A DNA stretch of 64,000 bases from Sarcocystis neurona. Its lineage: Eukaryota; Apicomplexa; Conoidasida; Eucoccidiorida; Sarcocystidae. Of the stretch, positions 13,131 through 25,073 are shown in pieces (position 1 is the first letter of the stretch; each line of letters begins with the position of its first letter). The notes under the pieces are model-generated. The model was not told where the DNA came from, did not search any database, and saw only the letters and a list, made by a program, of their open reading frames with translations. The stretch covers positions 2,784,062 to 2,848,061 of the forward strand of contig KL647296.1 of assembly GCA_000727475.1 (NCBI GenBank), read 5' to 3'. The translations under genes were made by a program, and so were the position numbers.

Positions 13131-13400
13131 ATGGCGGATCGCAAGGCAGTGATAAAGAACGCTGATATGCCAGAGGATTTGCAACAGGATGCTATCGACT
13201 GCGCGAATCAGGCACTCGAGAAATACAACATTGAAAAAGATATTGCTGCGTACATAAAGAAAGAATTCGACAGAAAACACAATCCCACATGGCACTGCGT
13301 CGTGGGCAGAAATTTCGGCTCTTACGTTACTCACGAAACACATCACTTCATTTATTTCTACATCGGTCAGGTCGCTGTCTTGCTCTTCAAAAGCGGGTGA
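13131..13400 (+). CDS. Dynein light chain, LC8/DYNLL type
   Basis: This single exon encodes 89 residues, exactly the usual LC8 length. The protein opens [20 protein letters not shown] and contains [40 protein letters not shown] and [19 protein letters not shown], all hallmarks of the family and nearly identical to animal DYNLL1. LC8 forms a homodimer whose grooves bind short linear motifs. It serves cytoplasmic and flagellar dynein and many other partners as a dimerising hub. The ATG is preceded by a pyrimidine-rich leader, and family homology starts at this Met. No intron is needed. The long minus-strand frame over the gene is a shadow. Identity is as sure as reading by eye allows. Confidence 0.97.
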   Translation: MADRKAVIKNADMPEDLQQDAIDCANQALEKYNIEKDIAAYIKKEFDRKHNPTWHCVVGRNFGSYVTHETHHFIYFYIGQVAVLLFKSG

Positions 13401-16400
13401 GTTCAGATAAGGAGAGAAAGGAAAGGGCCACACGTCATTATGAGAAGTCGAAGACGGACGCGAAGAAGAGGGACGCCACGCCACCGATGGGTGGAACGTG
13501 CAAGTGAAGAATGGCAGAATGTAGAACGAGGAGAAAATGCGAGCCTCGGTGGAAACTTGAGCAACCGGCAGAAGGAACAAGAAGGAAAGGCGCCCTAGTT
13601 GACGCTTGAAAATTGAACGGAACCGAAGTTGAGCACGATTAGGAGAAGAAAAGGTCACACTCGTTCACAAATGAAATACAGTTCTGCTCACAAATGTAGA
13701 ACAAACAGAAGCAAAAACGTCCGCGTCGAAACGGTTGACATTTCAGCTGACAAGAGGGAGATGCGTAGTCGAGAAAGGAACAAAAGAGACTGCGTACGCC
13801 GATGTGTAGAGGAAGCGAGCACACGTACGACTTCAAGTCGTCGTATTTATTCTTGTTTCATTGTTGACTAACAAATCGACACGTATGTGTGGTTCTCCGC
13901 ACTCGCATCGCTGTAGTCTTCATGCAAAGTAGACGAATTGATGGAGACGTACTATCAAAATTTGAAGAGAGGAACTGCCCGCGGCAAGCTGCAGAAGAAA
14001 TACAAAAAACAACGAAAGTCTCAACAGCCCTGCTACACACGTAGACGGACACACGTGTAACGACGCTGAAAACAGAGATGTAAACGGAAATCGTGAAGAA
14101 AAAATGCGCCTCACCGTGAAGAATTCGGGCGAAGATCTTGGCTGTGAGAATTTGCAGAGATTGCTACGACGCTTTTCTTCACGTCTGTCCACATTTGAGG
14201 GGAACTTTGGAAGTGCCAGGTTCCGCAGTACACCGGAACTTCTTACTTCGTATTTGACGTGTGATAATCCACATGTGGAAAAAAGAAACCAGGCCTTTTA
14301 AAAAGCCAGGCCTTTTTCAGCATACCTACTACTCAAGCGTGCGGGATTGCGTCGCCCACAACTTTCCCCAGGTTAAAACCGAGTGAGGCGAGAAAACACA
14401 GGAACCTCGTGCAGGGCGCTCTCTCGCCCCTTCGTTCCCTAATGCGGGAGGAGGGGAACGAAGACGCACACGCGTATGTATATGTATGTGTACGTATCTC
14501 TGCACGCTCATAGGGAGTAAAACTCACGCGGGAGCATCTCTATCGTATGATTGTATGCGTGCGCTTACTTGTATATATGTAGCGTGGCTTACGGTCATTT
14601 GCAGATATACATGTATGGGTGGCCGTGTGCTGAACGCATGTTTTACCCAGTGAAGCATATCTGGTGTATTCTTTTTTTCGTGTGTTGCACAGCGAAAAAT
14701 CATGCAGAATCGACAAACACCTTGATGGTATGGAGGTGAAGACTCCGCAGTATGCGTGAGTCTTTATCTTCTGCTTCGGATCAAAAGTAACACGTGGAAA
14801 ATTCTACCAGCAAAGAGGAAGAAGATACGCATACAACGTAAAAATTGTGTATCATTCACAAGTTACCCTATTTGTGTTCTCCCTCTTCTACATGTAGCTC
14901 TCCGACCCCTCCAAGAACACAGGACTGTCTCGACGAGTGAAGTTGAATCTGAATAATGTCGGACTCGCTACACGCGTATCTCAACTGTCATAACGCTTCA
15001 GTGCTAGAACAAAGGGCATCTGAACGCTGTGTCATAACACGGGAGAGGTGCGGTCGAACAACAGCAAAGCTGTTCAACAGGGCTTGCAACACTGCATCAA
15101 CGAAGTCGAGATGCGTTAGGAGAGAAAAAAACGCGTTCACACCTGTGCTACCTAAGGCCGCACCTTCTGCAGATGCTCAATAAACTGGATGTGGTTTTCT
15201 TAGCGTTTCCAGAAGCCAGCAATGGCGTCATTCCTTTCACTACTCGAGGCGGGTTTAAATATTATACACGGATTCAGTGACGTACTCCGCACGACAAGCG
15301 CAAAGCCCTGTAGCTGCAGTTGCTTGAAGCCGCCGAAGTTTTCCACGGACGAAGCAAAGGTCTTCTGCGGTAACAGGGATTGCACTGAATTACTTGAGGC
15401 ACAGAAATCTGTACACGTTCAAGTATAAAAGCTGTGTGGGAGGAATGCACTGCGTAGTGGTAGTATATATTGTGGACGTGTGTACATATATTCATATATA
15501 TATATATGCGCAGAATAAGACTGCGTAATGCGACGCCTCTACTCAACAGATAAGGAAAGTGAGAAATCAACTAATACACTGTATGTGTACTGCTGTCATA
15601 CATACGGTTGTGGAACTCCGGTACTGAAGACGACACAGCTTTGCACATTTCAACAGACAAGTCATTGCTGTCGATCCGCTTAATCGCTGTGTGACCAAGT
15701 GAATAATCTGAATTGTCACGCTAAAGGTAGGGCATGCTTGTTTTAAACTTAGTGTGTCTCCGCCGTCTTGTAAACGACGACCTTCACACATAAGAGCAGT
15801 TTCTCTGCGAGAGACCTCAGCTCACGCGCCAGTTGCAGCTGACGAAATGGCGGCATACCGCCCACATTTAATAAAAAATCGGCTGTCGTCTTAGAATTGC
15901 ACTTGTAACAGTTAGCAGAAGAGACCTTAGACGCAGTCGCACTTTTAAGCCCTAATCAAGTAACACCTGTGCAGGTACCACACCCAACTTCGGCATCTTC
16001 ACACAATACCAGATGCCCCGCCGACCGCAGAGAACAGACTATGCGCCGACTTCTTCCTCTGACTGCATCGACCTTCCTCGTCTGGATTCCTGTGAGTTGC
16101 ATTTTTTCAGGGTAAGATCTACGCTTGCGTTGGACATTTCACGCACCGAGACGATGTTACGCTCTGCCGGGAGCTCCTTTTCCCCAGGCGTCTCAGGAAG
16201 ACACACAGGCGCATATCTCTGCAGCAGCTGGACAGCAACACGGGAGGAAGAGAACATTATGACAAAAGAATCTCTGTGTTACATCAGCCTTCGTGACAAC
16301 ATCATGGTGAATCGTTCGAGTCTGCTGGTTTTTGATGCAGTGCCTCGGCCTGAAGCAAAGCTTGCCACTTCAATCAAGCAATAGGTCACTGGTCCGGTCC

Positions 16401-18505
16401 TCTGCACGTTCGTGCCTTGTGTGGGTTGCGTTGCTAACTGTCTATCTTTAGTATCGGCATGGTATTTTATCTCCCATAATGCTGCCGTGCGACTGTCTTT
16501 GTCAACATGTGCACAACACTCTGCTCTCCACTTTTGTTGTCACCGCTTTGGGCACACCTTTGTGCGAGCAGCCGCAGTATCGGGACTTCGAGAGCTGTTG
16601 GACCACTTGCACCAGTACCTCAAAGACAACCACCCACTGCACTTCAAATATATACATATATATATATATATTTCCATCGTATAGGAAGCACACATGTTTG
16701 GTCCACAGAAGGGTGAACCTGGGAAACCATCGGGCTGAGCTGCTCCGATGGTATACTTCGGCCCTAATATTCGATTCAACCAGATTGCGTACTTCCACAT
16801 ATGTAAAATCGCATGCTCAACAGTGTGTACGATCTCAGCCCTACCAGAACAGAGAAGCGCAACGCACGACGGTGAGGGTTCACATCTTTGTGGTACATCA
16901 GATGCACCAGTCCACAAAACACGGCATGAATACGAACAAGTTTGACTAATGCAGCAGCCTACAAGACGTCTGAAAATTGTGCCTTATTCTCTCTTTCGGC
17001 TGCGAGATCCGCCAAAAATAGCAGTAAAGTCACTTCACAGGAGCCACGAAGTCTCGGACCTTCGGAGGCTCGTATCGAAGGGACATGAGTACATCCCACT
17101 TTGGACCTAACTGCAGAGTTGAGGAATGGTGCTTTGTGTGCACGTGTTACGTGCGTCTTTAAACCGACGATACCTCTACGTCAACATGGGTTACAAAACG
17201 AAGGCACGTAAAAGCAGCGTGGACGCGCTACACGTGTGTGAACCGCTGGCCTTCCTCACGCAGGTGAACGCGTGCCTTCTGCGCAAGCCGAAGCAAACCT
17301 ATTTCGGAAAGACGCTCTGCAGCTTTCTTCCAGCACATTTGCAGTAGTGTGCTGTAGACTTCATTGCCACGGCTTTGTGCATATTTTCCGTTGAGCAGGA
17401 GCTGATTCCGGACTCAGCTAAATCTGGTGTATCAGGTTAACCACTAACTCAGCAGTAGAGAAGGCCTGGTAGCTGGTCACCACGCCAGGAAGACTAGCGC
17501 GTGCAATGTATCGGCATGCGGCAACTCTGCTGGCGCCCATGCTGTGTATTAGGTACGAAAAGGACACACAGGCTTGCATGTATTCAGGGATGCAGATGCT
17601 GTTCTCTATCTATACGTATGCATGTGCTCAGCTAGGTGGTCACCGCCGTACACTGGGGCCGGCTGTCGTGTGGCTACAAGTTCCGTATGCGAACAATAGA
17701 CGCTGGGAGCGAAACCAGGTGTTACGCGTACTTGTGTCTATCGACAGAGCACGGCGGGTGGTCTCTATAGATCTAGGTTAGGGAACGGACGGTGACGCAT
17801 GTAGTGTAGGACCACCCCTTCAATGTAGCCGAGCGTGCGCAGGCATCGAAACGTCCGCGGTAAACTCTGACTTGGCAGGATGTTTTCTTTACACTGATAG
17901 CTTTTCATATGTTATCTTTGCGCTCTTGAACTGATAACATTTGAATCATTTCGTGTTACCCACTACACCTCACGTGTTTGTTGGATATGTGTACAGCAGC
18001 GTACACTGCACCTCCTGTTAAAACTACTCGTATCTTTCCGGAACGCGTGCGTTTTGGATTCATTCTCTGGCTGTGAAGGATACTGAGTATCTTCAGGTGA
18101 TGCCTCTTCAGGTGTTAATATTGAGCGAAAGATTCCAAAAGATATTCACAAACTCCTTGTGTCACCGTTGCAAAACATGAGAACTCTACAAAAAGAAAAA
18201 TTGGACTGCCCCCCCTAAGTGTCGACATGAGTCTGGAACGGAAACATATCAAACTTCTTCTCTGTGCGATGGGTGTCGTGCTATTGCCACTTCTCGCAAC
18301 TTCTACCACAAAGAGTCGAGAAATCTACAAAAAAAGGGATACAAGTTTCCACAGCGTCTTGCTGCGGCTTTTACTCAGAATTTTGTTCTGAGGAACCGAC
18401 AACGTTGTTCAGTAAGCAACCCTGAACAAGCCTTCCTTTCTTAAGATGTAATCACACTTTTTCGTGGAGAGCCTAAGCGTAGTTTGACTCGAATCAATTT
18501 TCTCG
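13401..18505. other. Repeat-poor sequence, no confident gene
   Basis: This is unique sequence with few microsatellites. Two short ATG-started frames look mildly coding-like but match nothing I know: 14104-14301 (+, 65 aa) and 15222-15428 (+, 68 aa, beginning MASFLSLLEAGLNIIHGF, with a CSCSC cluster). A longer frame at 16013-16384 (+, 123 aa) is Ser/Arg-rich without a domain. The first few hundred bases probably include the LC8 3' UTR. A short CCAGGCCTTT direct repeat lies at about 14290-14315. Confidence 0.4.
15222..15428 (+). CDS. Small unassigned ORF (68 aa)
   Basis: An ATG-started frame opens MASFLSLLEAGLNIIHGF and continues through a Cys-rich CSCSCLKPP segment. The N-terminus could form an amphipathic or weak membrane helix. 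It lies in low-repeat DNA, so the frame is not explained by triplet repeats, but no family is recognised and it is short enough to be chance. Confidence 0.2.
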   Translation: MASFLSLLEAGLNIIHGFSDVLRTTSAKPCSCSCLKPPKFSTDEAKVFCGNRDCTELLEAQKSVHVQV

Positions 18506-19843
18506 CTATAGCTTTCCTTTTGCTTTGGGACCGGAGGGCACCTTGAATCCTACTAGTGCTTCCTCATCAATAGCAATCCAGTCTTTAGGATGTTTGAAAA
18601 TGGCGAGTGCCGCACCTTCTGGGGAGTCTTCCTCTACCTTGTGTTCGTATTCCCACCGTGCAGTCAGAGGCAATGAGACGAGAATTGACTCGATTCTCGA
18701 ACCAGGCATCAACAGTCCGAATTTGGTGCCTCTGTCATGAACGAGATTGAACTCTACATACCTGCCACGGCGGATTTGTTGCCATATTTTCTCTCTGGGA
18801 GTAAAGATACTCTTCTTGCGTTTTCCGACTAGCGGTAGATACGCTTCAAGGAACGTACGTTGGAGCCCGTCTTCTGCGAAGCGAAAGAACTTCTCAGGGT
18901 TTACTGTCATGCCCTCATTCAGATCATCGAAAAAGATGCCCCCTATGCCTCTGCCCTCGTCACGGTGGTGAATACGAAAGTATGCGTCACACCAGCGCTT
19001 AAAGCGCGAATAGTAGAGGGGATCACAACGGTCGCACTGCTCGCGAAGCTTCTGATGGAAGTGTCTACAATCTTCCTCCAAAGGATACGCCGGCGACAAG
19101 TCAGTGCCGCCCCCAAACCACCACAGAACAGATAACTCGTGTTCGTGCTCTACATGAGACGTATCACCTTCTTGCACCTCACTACACTTGGATGGTACAG
19201 CAGAGCTCGCTGGACATTCAGAGAGCGAGGCAGCAGAGTCAGCCGTCGAAGCCTGTTGCGACGCAGTTGGCTTTGCGGGAGTTTCTGCCTTCTTAGCAAA
19301 TATTTGTAGCATGCGGTAGTTCATGTGTACTGTGGGTGCCATCGGGTTAACTGGGTGAATAACAAGTGATAGGCCTGCGGCGTAGAAACGCACCTCATCC
19401 GTCTTGAAGTTGACCTCTTCGCCCCCTGCATGTCGGGCTGCTGCTATAGATGCAGCGAGTATTTCAGTGAAATTCTTCGCCATCATAGCGGTAGCCGCCT
19501 CCGCGGGTAGATCCCCATATACCACAGACACGTTAACAGCCGCTTTTTCAAATACACTTCCGTCCTGAAGCACGCAAGTCCGTCCGCCACCTCCACTCTC
19601 ACCGCGCCTCCACAAATCTGCACGAAAACAAACGTCGCTTCCCTCCGTTGCCTCGACCGCCTTACAAATGGCTGCCTGCGACTCGCGCAGCATCGCCTCC
19701 CAGCGGTGACGAAACGCCGCGTTCGGATGGAACTGTTCGTCACACACACGGTCACATATACAGAAGAGGAAGAAAGAAAGCACGCTTCGACCAGGATAAC
19801 AGAGATACCTGCGCGAAGGTAAACACTTTAGACGGCACAACAT
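18506..19843 (-). CDS. CPOX: Oxygen-dependent coproporphyrinogen III oxidase (CPOX/HemF)
   Basis: The enzyme converts coproporphyrinogen III to protoporphyrinogen IX by oxidative decarboxylation in haem synthesis. A single open exon of 445 residues from the first ATG carries CVLQDGSVFEKAAVNVSVV (about 91-109), VIHPVNPMAPTVHMNYR (161-177), WWFGGGTDLSPAY (241-253), the family signature KRWCDAYFRIHHRDEGRGIG (282-301), FFDDLN (304-309) and GRYVEFNLVHDRGTKFGLL (360-378), followed by PGSRIESILVSLPLTARWEY. Residues about 186-239 are a Ser/Ala/Glu-rich insertion between the VHMNYR strand and WWFGGG that human CPOX lacks. The N-terminus is uncertain. A hydrophobic stretch (SVLSFFLFCIC) precedes the conserved start, and a possible 3' splice site just before FHPNAAF (about 19734) would replace it with an upstream exon. 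Confidence 0.95.
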   Translation of the reverse strand: MLCRLKCLPSRRYLCYPGRSVLSFFLFCICDRVCDEQFHPNAAFRHRWEAMLRESQAAICKAVEATEGSDVCFRADLWRRGESGGGGRTCVLQDGSVFEKAAVNVSVVYGDLPAEAATAMMAKNFTEILAASIAAARHAGGEEVNFKTDEVRFYAAGLSLVIHPVNPMAPTVHMNYRMLQIFAKKAETPAKPTASQQASTADSAASLSECPASSAVPSKCSEVQEGDTSHVEHEHELSVLWWFGGGTDLSPAYPLEEDCRHFHQKLREQCDRCDPLYYSRFKRWCDAYFRIHHRDEGRGIGGIFFDDLNEGMTVNPEKFFRFAEDGLQRTFLEAYLPLVGKRKKSIFTPREKIWQQIRRGRYVEFNLVHDRGTKFGLLMPGSRIESILVSLPLTARWEYEHKVEEDSPEGAALAIFKHPKDWIAIDEEALVGFKVPSGPKAKGKL

Positions 19844-20010
19844 TGGTAGCAAGCGCTGAGGGGCACTGAGGTCAACTGCATGTGTGCTCTGTGTGCATGT
19901 GTGTGAAAAAGCCTACGCCTTTATGAGTTCTTTACGTAGGCAACCCCTAATAACATAGAATCGCGAAATACGTCACACAATGAAGCACACGTTGTCCCCT
20001 CACAGCAGAC

Positions 20011-20511
20011 ATGCAGAGACCTGTTTGGTGTAGGATCTCACCGTGGAGATACTATACTTGTAGGGGCACACAAGTACAGAATTGTCACGCTTCACCAACT
20101 GCCAGCGACCACAGTGGGTATCATTTCTATGCTGTTGTGACCTATGATCCACCGAAGTGTGGATCAGAACGAGCAAGGCTCAAGTGGCGCACGGGCAGGT
20201 GTGGACGAGATCAAGCTGTAAGCCAAAATAGGGCTGTACGAGTGCGCCAGTTATTACAGGGTTGTGCACCTGATACAGCATATTACCGCGTATGCATTCC
20301 AACAACAATGGCACATGGTCTGGACACATACTATCGCAAGCTGCAGATGCGCCACTTCGCAGCACAGAGGCGGGGACTATATCTATGTACGTGTACACAT
20401 AGGTACATAAGTGTGAAGAACCCTACGCCGACGACATTGAAGCACCTGTCCATGTACCCATCCAGGTTCATTCATACAGGTGCCCGAACAGCCTGGAGAG
20501 CACAGACATAA
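20011..20511 (+). CDS. Unassigned ORF (166 aa)
   Basis: An ATG-started frame of 166 codons in non-repetitive DNA. It is rich in Arg, Thr, Tyr and Cys, with no signal peptide, membrane segment or recognised domain. It could be a chance frame. It lies about 160 bp upstream of the CPOX start, on the opposite strand, so part of it may overlap the CPOX promoter. Confidence 0.15.
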   Translation: MQRPVWCRISPWRYYTCRGTQVQNCHASPTASDHSGYHFYAVVTYDPPKCGSERARLKWRTGRCGRDQAVSQNRAVRVRQLLQGCAPDTAYYRVCIPTTMAHGLDTYYRKLQMRHFAAQRRGLYLCTCTHRYISVKNPTPTTLKHLSMYPSRFIHTGARTAWRAQT

Positions 20512-22054
20512 AAGTTCCACGGACGCGCCTCCGTCCGCTTGTGCTCACGTACATAGACACGTAGGGAGGGCGCAGAGGACGAGAATATGGTTGAAGCTGC
20601 AGGCGTTCACAGCTCCCATAGACTTATACATCTATATGCACCGACAGCACTCACCAGATGATGACGAAGTACCAAGTAAAGCGTTTCGAAGTGTGTCACT
20701 CCCCGCATAAAGACAGAAGGCTACGTATCCACAGCCGCACGAAGACGTACGAATATGTAGGTACACACATCTACCTATGTACTGGCTTTGACGAGTCACA
20801 CTACACCATAGTACACTGTATATCAAAAAGCGCTTCAAGATACCAAGCATCTCGACAGTATGCGATTCGTAGAATAGTGAAATTTCTTGGTCCGCCGAAA
20901 GCAGCTTGTTCCTTCGCTGACTTTGTGTGACTCGGCCGTGAAAATTTTCACTAGTGTGACACACGATTCAGGGGGTCGTTTCTACTCAAGTTTAGTGCGA
21001 ATCATTTCCCGATATCTTGGACTTTTTTAGCTGCAATTAATCTTCCTGTTGCTGCCTGCTGACGCGGGGTACATGTATTCATACATATCAGACCATGAGC
21101 ATCCCAATATTTTCGCTGCCGAATAAATACATACTCCGGAAGCATATTCATTCATTCCTCCCGTGTAACAAATACAGGCGGCTTTGTGTTACATGTTTAC
21201 ATCTATATCGATACATATATGTGCACACACCTACGCCCGTCCCCTCTGCGAACACAGGCGGCACATATCAGACAAGTGCACATACCATCACATCCCAACG
21301 GAACCTCAATTCACATGTGTCGTGTACGTGTGCATGAGTACCTATTTTTCTGAGTTGTTGAATGACGGCAGGCGCAACTGAATCATGACCATCCGTATAT
21401 ACGTACAGGTGTGTATACTTGTGGGCGGTCGACTCCTCTTGAATTCCGTAAATTACCTTTCCAGAGGGTAACCTCTCCGCCATTATGGTAATTAAATTGC
21501 TGTCCCCGGCGGCAACCGCCGTTTCAGTGACTTGGTGGTTTTCTGACTCTCTGGACACGCGCTCGGCTTGTTTTTTCCTGTTCGTGCGCTGTACTTACGT
21601 CCTGTATATCGAATTGACAAACATAATATGAACACCTCTCTTGACACCAGCCGCCCTGTATACGCCTGGAGCGCTCCACACATATAAATCTGTAGCGTTT
21701 GTGTCCTCTTGTGCTGCCCATGCAAGAGAAAATCATGTTCTATTTCTCTGCACGTGACTGAGTGGCACACATCACATTCGCAAAGAAGATAGTGCAACTT
21801 TCGATGTACACGCAGTATAAATCACTTCAATTTGCTTACAATTATGTGTGGTCTTAATTCGCCGCATGACGGAGATAAATTGCCAATACGGAAACGAACA
21901 TTTGGGTCTGAAACAGAAGTCCAACTTATCATGCACGACGGCAGTAGCAGCCACCCTCGGGCAAGAGGTTCTCTGCTACCAGTCGTGCTTAGCACGCTGC
22001 GGCACACGCGTCAGCAACACCGGTTCGTCATAATAAGTACAAATGGAACTTTAA

Positions 22055-22124
22055 GTAGTAGTAGTAGTAGTAGTAGTAAGAGCATTATGGCATTTATGCT
22101 ACTACTATTATGCTACTACTATGA
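22055..22124. repeat. AGT microsatellite with inverted ACT copy
   Basis: Eight AGT-type triplets (22055-22078) are followed about 20 bp later by CTACTACTATTATGCTACTA (from 22099), the imperfect reverse complement. Together they could form a stem-loop. Confidence 0.75.
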
Positions 22125-25073
22125 GTAGCGTGGTACGCGGGCAGAAGCATGCATGCGTAATCCATTACGCACGCTTAGATGTGTACATAGCCACAAATCG
22201 AAAAGGGCGAAACGATTGATTTTGCACAGTGTGCCACTTTTTTATCTTTCCGTGTTACTCATACCAAGCAATGACCGTGAGAGTCCTGCGATAGTCGCTC
22301 CCACAATGCCCGCATGCACTTACGCATGTGTGCGCATGTGAGCACACATACGAATATTTTATCTACATCCGTGGCTGATAGTATTTCCCATCTCCACTAA
22401 ACGGTAGAACAAACCCATCACGCCAACGTAAATTAATATATCGCACGTATATGCTTAGCCCGCCAACACCAGTACATATGTATGCATACATAGGCGTAAA
22501 AAGGAAAGTATTTTTTCTCCCGGCTTGCGCAAGTATTCTGTATCCATTTCTGTAACACGTCCGCCTTGTCTTCGTGCGCGCGGCCACAGCAGCGCTACCT
22601 CGTATGCTTCTACACATATGTACATACCGGTGTGCAGATCAATACATGCAAACATGTAGGACAGCTTCGATAGCAGCAGTGGGTAATCCGTGAAAAATTA
22701 CTCAGCTTCCAAAAATTCATCAGTCCGTATCATATTGGTGGGTGCTCTTAAGTTGTGTGTGAGACGGAGAGTAGCTGCTGAGAGACCGCAGGTGGAAGCT
22801 TGCTGACGCCTCCGTAAGGTCGTAGCGGACTGCGTACCGCCAGTCTAGACATGCCGATTACTCCTCGTTACTGGAAATAAAGCTCTTACATTAATCATAT
22901 GTTTCCTTTGTTTCAGAGTATAATGACACGGTAGGACGTAGTGGAGGCCACTGCTCGAAAGACCAGCCCACAGATTTCACCACACAGTGGTGCTTCAAGC
23001 GTTGAAGGACGAACGTGCCCGGTGAAGCTCGTCTTTTCTGTGCAGCGGAGATAATGCTATTTTTCTGTAGTCAGTCTCCGCACGCAAAGAAGCCCTCCAT
23101 TGAGGGACACTTATATGAATGAACAACCTCGCACATGTTTTTCATTTTTGCTTGTTCAATCACTAAGGTGAGAGATACTTGGTTTAAATATATGTGTGTA
23201 CATTGGTACAAGTAGGCGTACCTCCCGCACGTTATTGCTGTCTCTCTTGGTCTCTAGACGGAGAATGCAACTAAAGGTATTTGCACACCGCGTATATGCT
23301 TACAGAGAGATGCAGGGATTCGTTTCGCTTTCTTCTCTGTGCACAGACAGGAGGATTTACCGGTGCAAGTGTAGACCTTTTACTTTACCGATTACGAACG
23401 TGAAGCTTGATTCGCCTTCCACCCACGCTAAGGCAACGTCTACTGTAGTGGTGTACAGGAAGTGGAGATGCTTGCTGCATTCAGTCATCAACCAACCAGA
23501 AGTAGGGCGATAGTTTGCACCAGGCTATACTGCTGAGAAGGCCGTCGAAATAGAAGAAATCTCCTTCCGTAAAATAAGGCCCCTGGCGCTCCAAAGCAAA
23601 GGGACTTGAGCTTTCCCCTGCAGAACCCAGGTGCTTTTGCTCCTTAGCATGCCCTGGCTTTTAGATGATTGTTAGGTCAGAGTTAGTAATCAGGCCAGCC
23701 CGTGAAATCCAGAATGTATTTTCCTGCTCCCCATCTGTGTAGTTAGAACGTATAACCCAACACAAGAAGAAGCAAGTCCGGATGTCTGAACCGGCACGCC
23801 AGAGTTACTGAAAGAAGTACAACCATATTCAGGCACCACGCTAAACGTGCACAAACAGCTACCAACGCACACGAGTACACTGTTACGTCAAGGTGTCCTC
23901 GCCTCAGTTCAAAATCGACTTCCGTCCCGCTCATACAGCACGCGGCACCGCGTCAGCGCGCAAAACTTTTTCTAAGTCGACAGAAAACCATTCTTTGCTT
24001 CAAACTTCTCACCACTTGATGCCGCGTTGACTTTTTGTCTCCCGGCTGATCATATCTGGAAACCATCCAAACAACAGGTTCCTTTGCGTATCACAACGAA
24101 ATTGGCTGAAGTGAAGCCACACCTACGCGTTCAGAGTCAACTGCACACATAGTTCACCCGTCGCAGTTGTCTTTTCTTTCGATCTTTCTACCTTCCTGCT
24201 TTCGAGGACGCTACGTGAGCCAAAGACACAACACTATGCTGTGAGTGAATTTTGACTGTCTCAGACGCAGAGTAAGTTTGGGTTAAAACATGTTTCTATT
24301 TTGTCGCCTGCAAGCCTAATTAGACGCCATCAACTATTTGTCTTTATCTTATTTCCGTATGCGTATGGTTTTCACCGAGGACCGCCACGGTTCCATAATT
24401 CAGAGTTCCAACTAGACAGATTCAAGCAAAGCACCCCTTTGCATGTGGCAGGAGTTAACTCAATTGCAACTCCACTAAATTGATAGTCGGCTATTGTGAA
24501 TAATGACTGTATGTTTCTCCTTCATCTCCGTGATAATGCACTGCCTCTGTGGGGCAGGGAAGTCGGTTGAGATGCCTTAATTATCCTTTTTTCCATGTTT
24601 AAGTCTAAACCGCCTCCTTTCAGTGATAGATCAGATCTCTGTAGAGCGCCTGAGTCACTGTAGGCGTTACCTGATCATCATGTCATATGCTTGACTTAGC
24701 GGCTGTGCGACTGTCTCCAAATTTGTCTGCTTAGACGCACGATGCGCACGTTGGTTCGTTTTAACAAATGAGCTTTCCACCGCACTACCTTTCTCTCCTT
24801 TTTCACGTCTGAGTTTGGGCGAATTTTCTTGGTTCGCCCATCGTTGAAGCAGCACGTTTTCTCCTTCCACCGACGACTTTGCGTCAGTGCAGCTTTTACC
24901 CGTCGCGGGGAAGACTGCGTGAGTATAATGTTTTCTTCCCCTCGTATTACTAGACTAGATGTACTCCTTCTATCCAGCAGTATTCCCATTCTCCTACCAG
25001 TGCTTTCTTGAGGTCATAGGAAATATCCAGGGCCACGCTGCCCTTTTCATCCGCCGACTCCGGTGTCGATGAT

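Larger units (their letters stand above)
19853..25073. other. Repeat-poor intergenic sequence, no confident gene
   Basis: Unique DNA of roughly even base composition. The longest frame is 20011-20511 (+, 166 codons, ATG start); it has no recognised motif and no obvious splice partner. A small inverted AGT/ACT repeat lies at 22055-22124. No tRNA or rRNA signature was seen. The absence of triplet blocks contrasts with the DNA from 30 kb onward. Confidence 0.4.

Noticed and set aside
12804..13658. Long minus-strand open frame (284 codons) over the LC8 gene
   Set aside because: It is the antisense shadow of LC8 and its pyrimidine-rich leader. It is K/E/R-rich by composition and has no domain.
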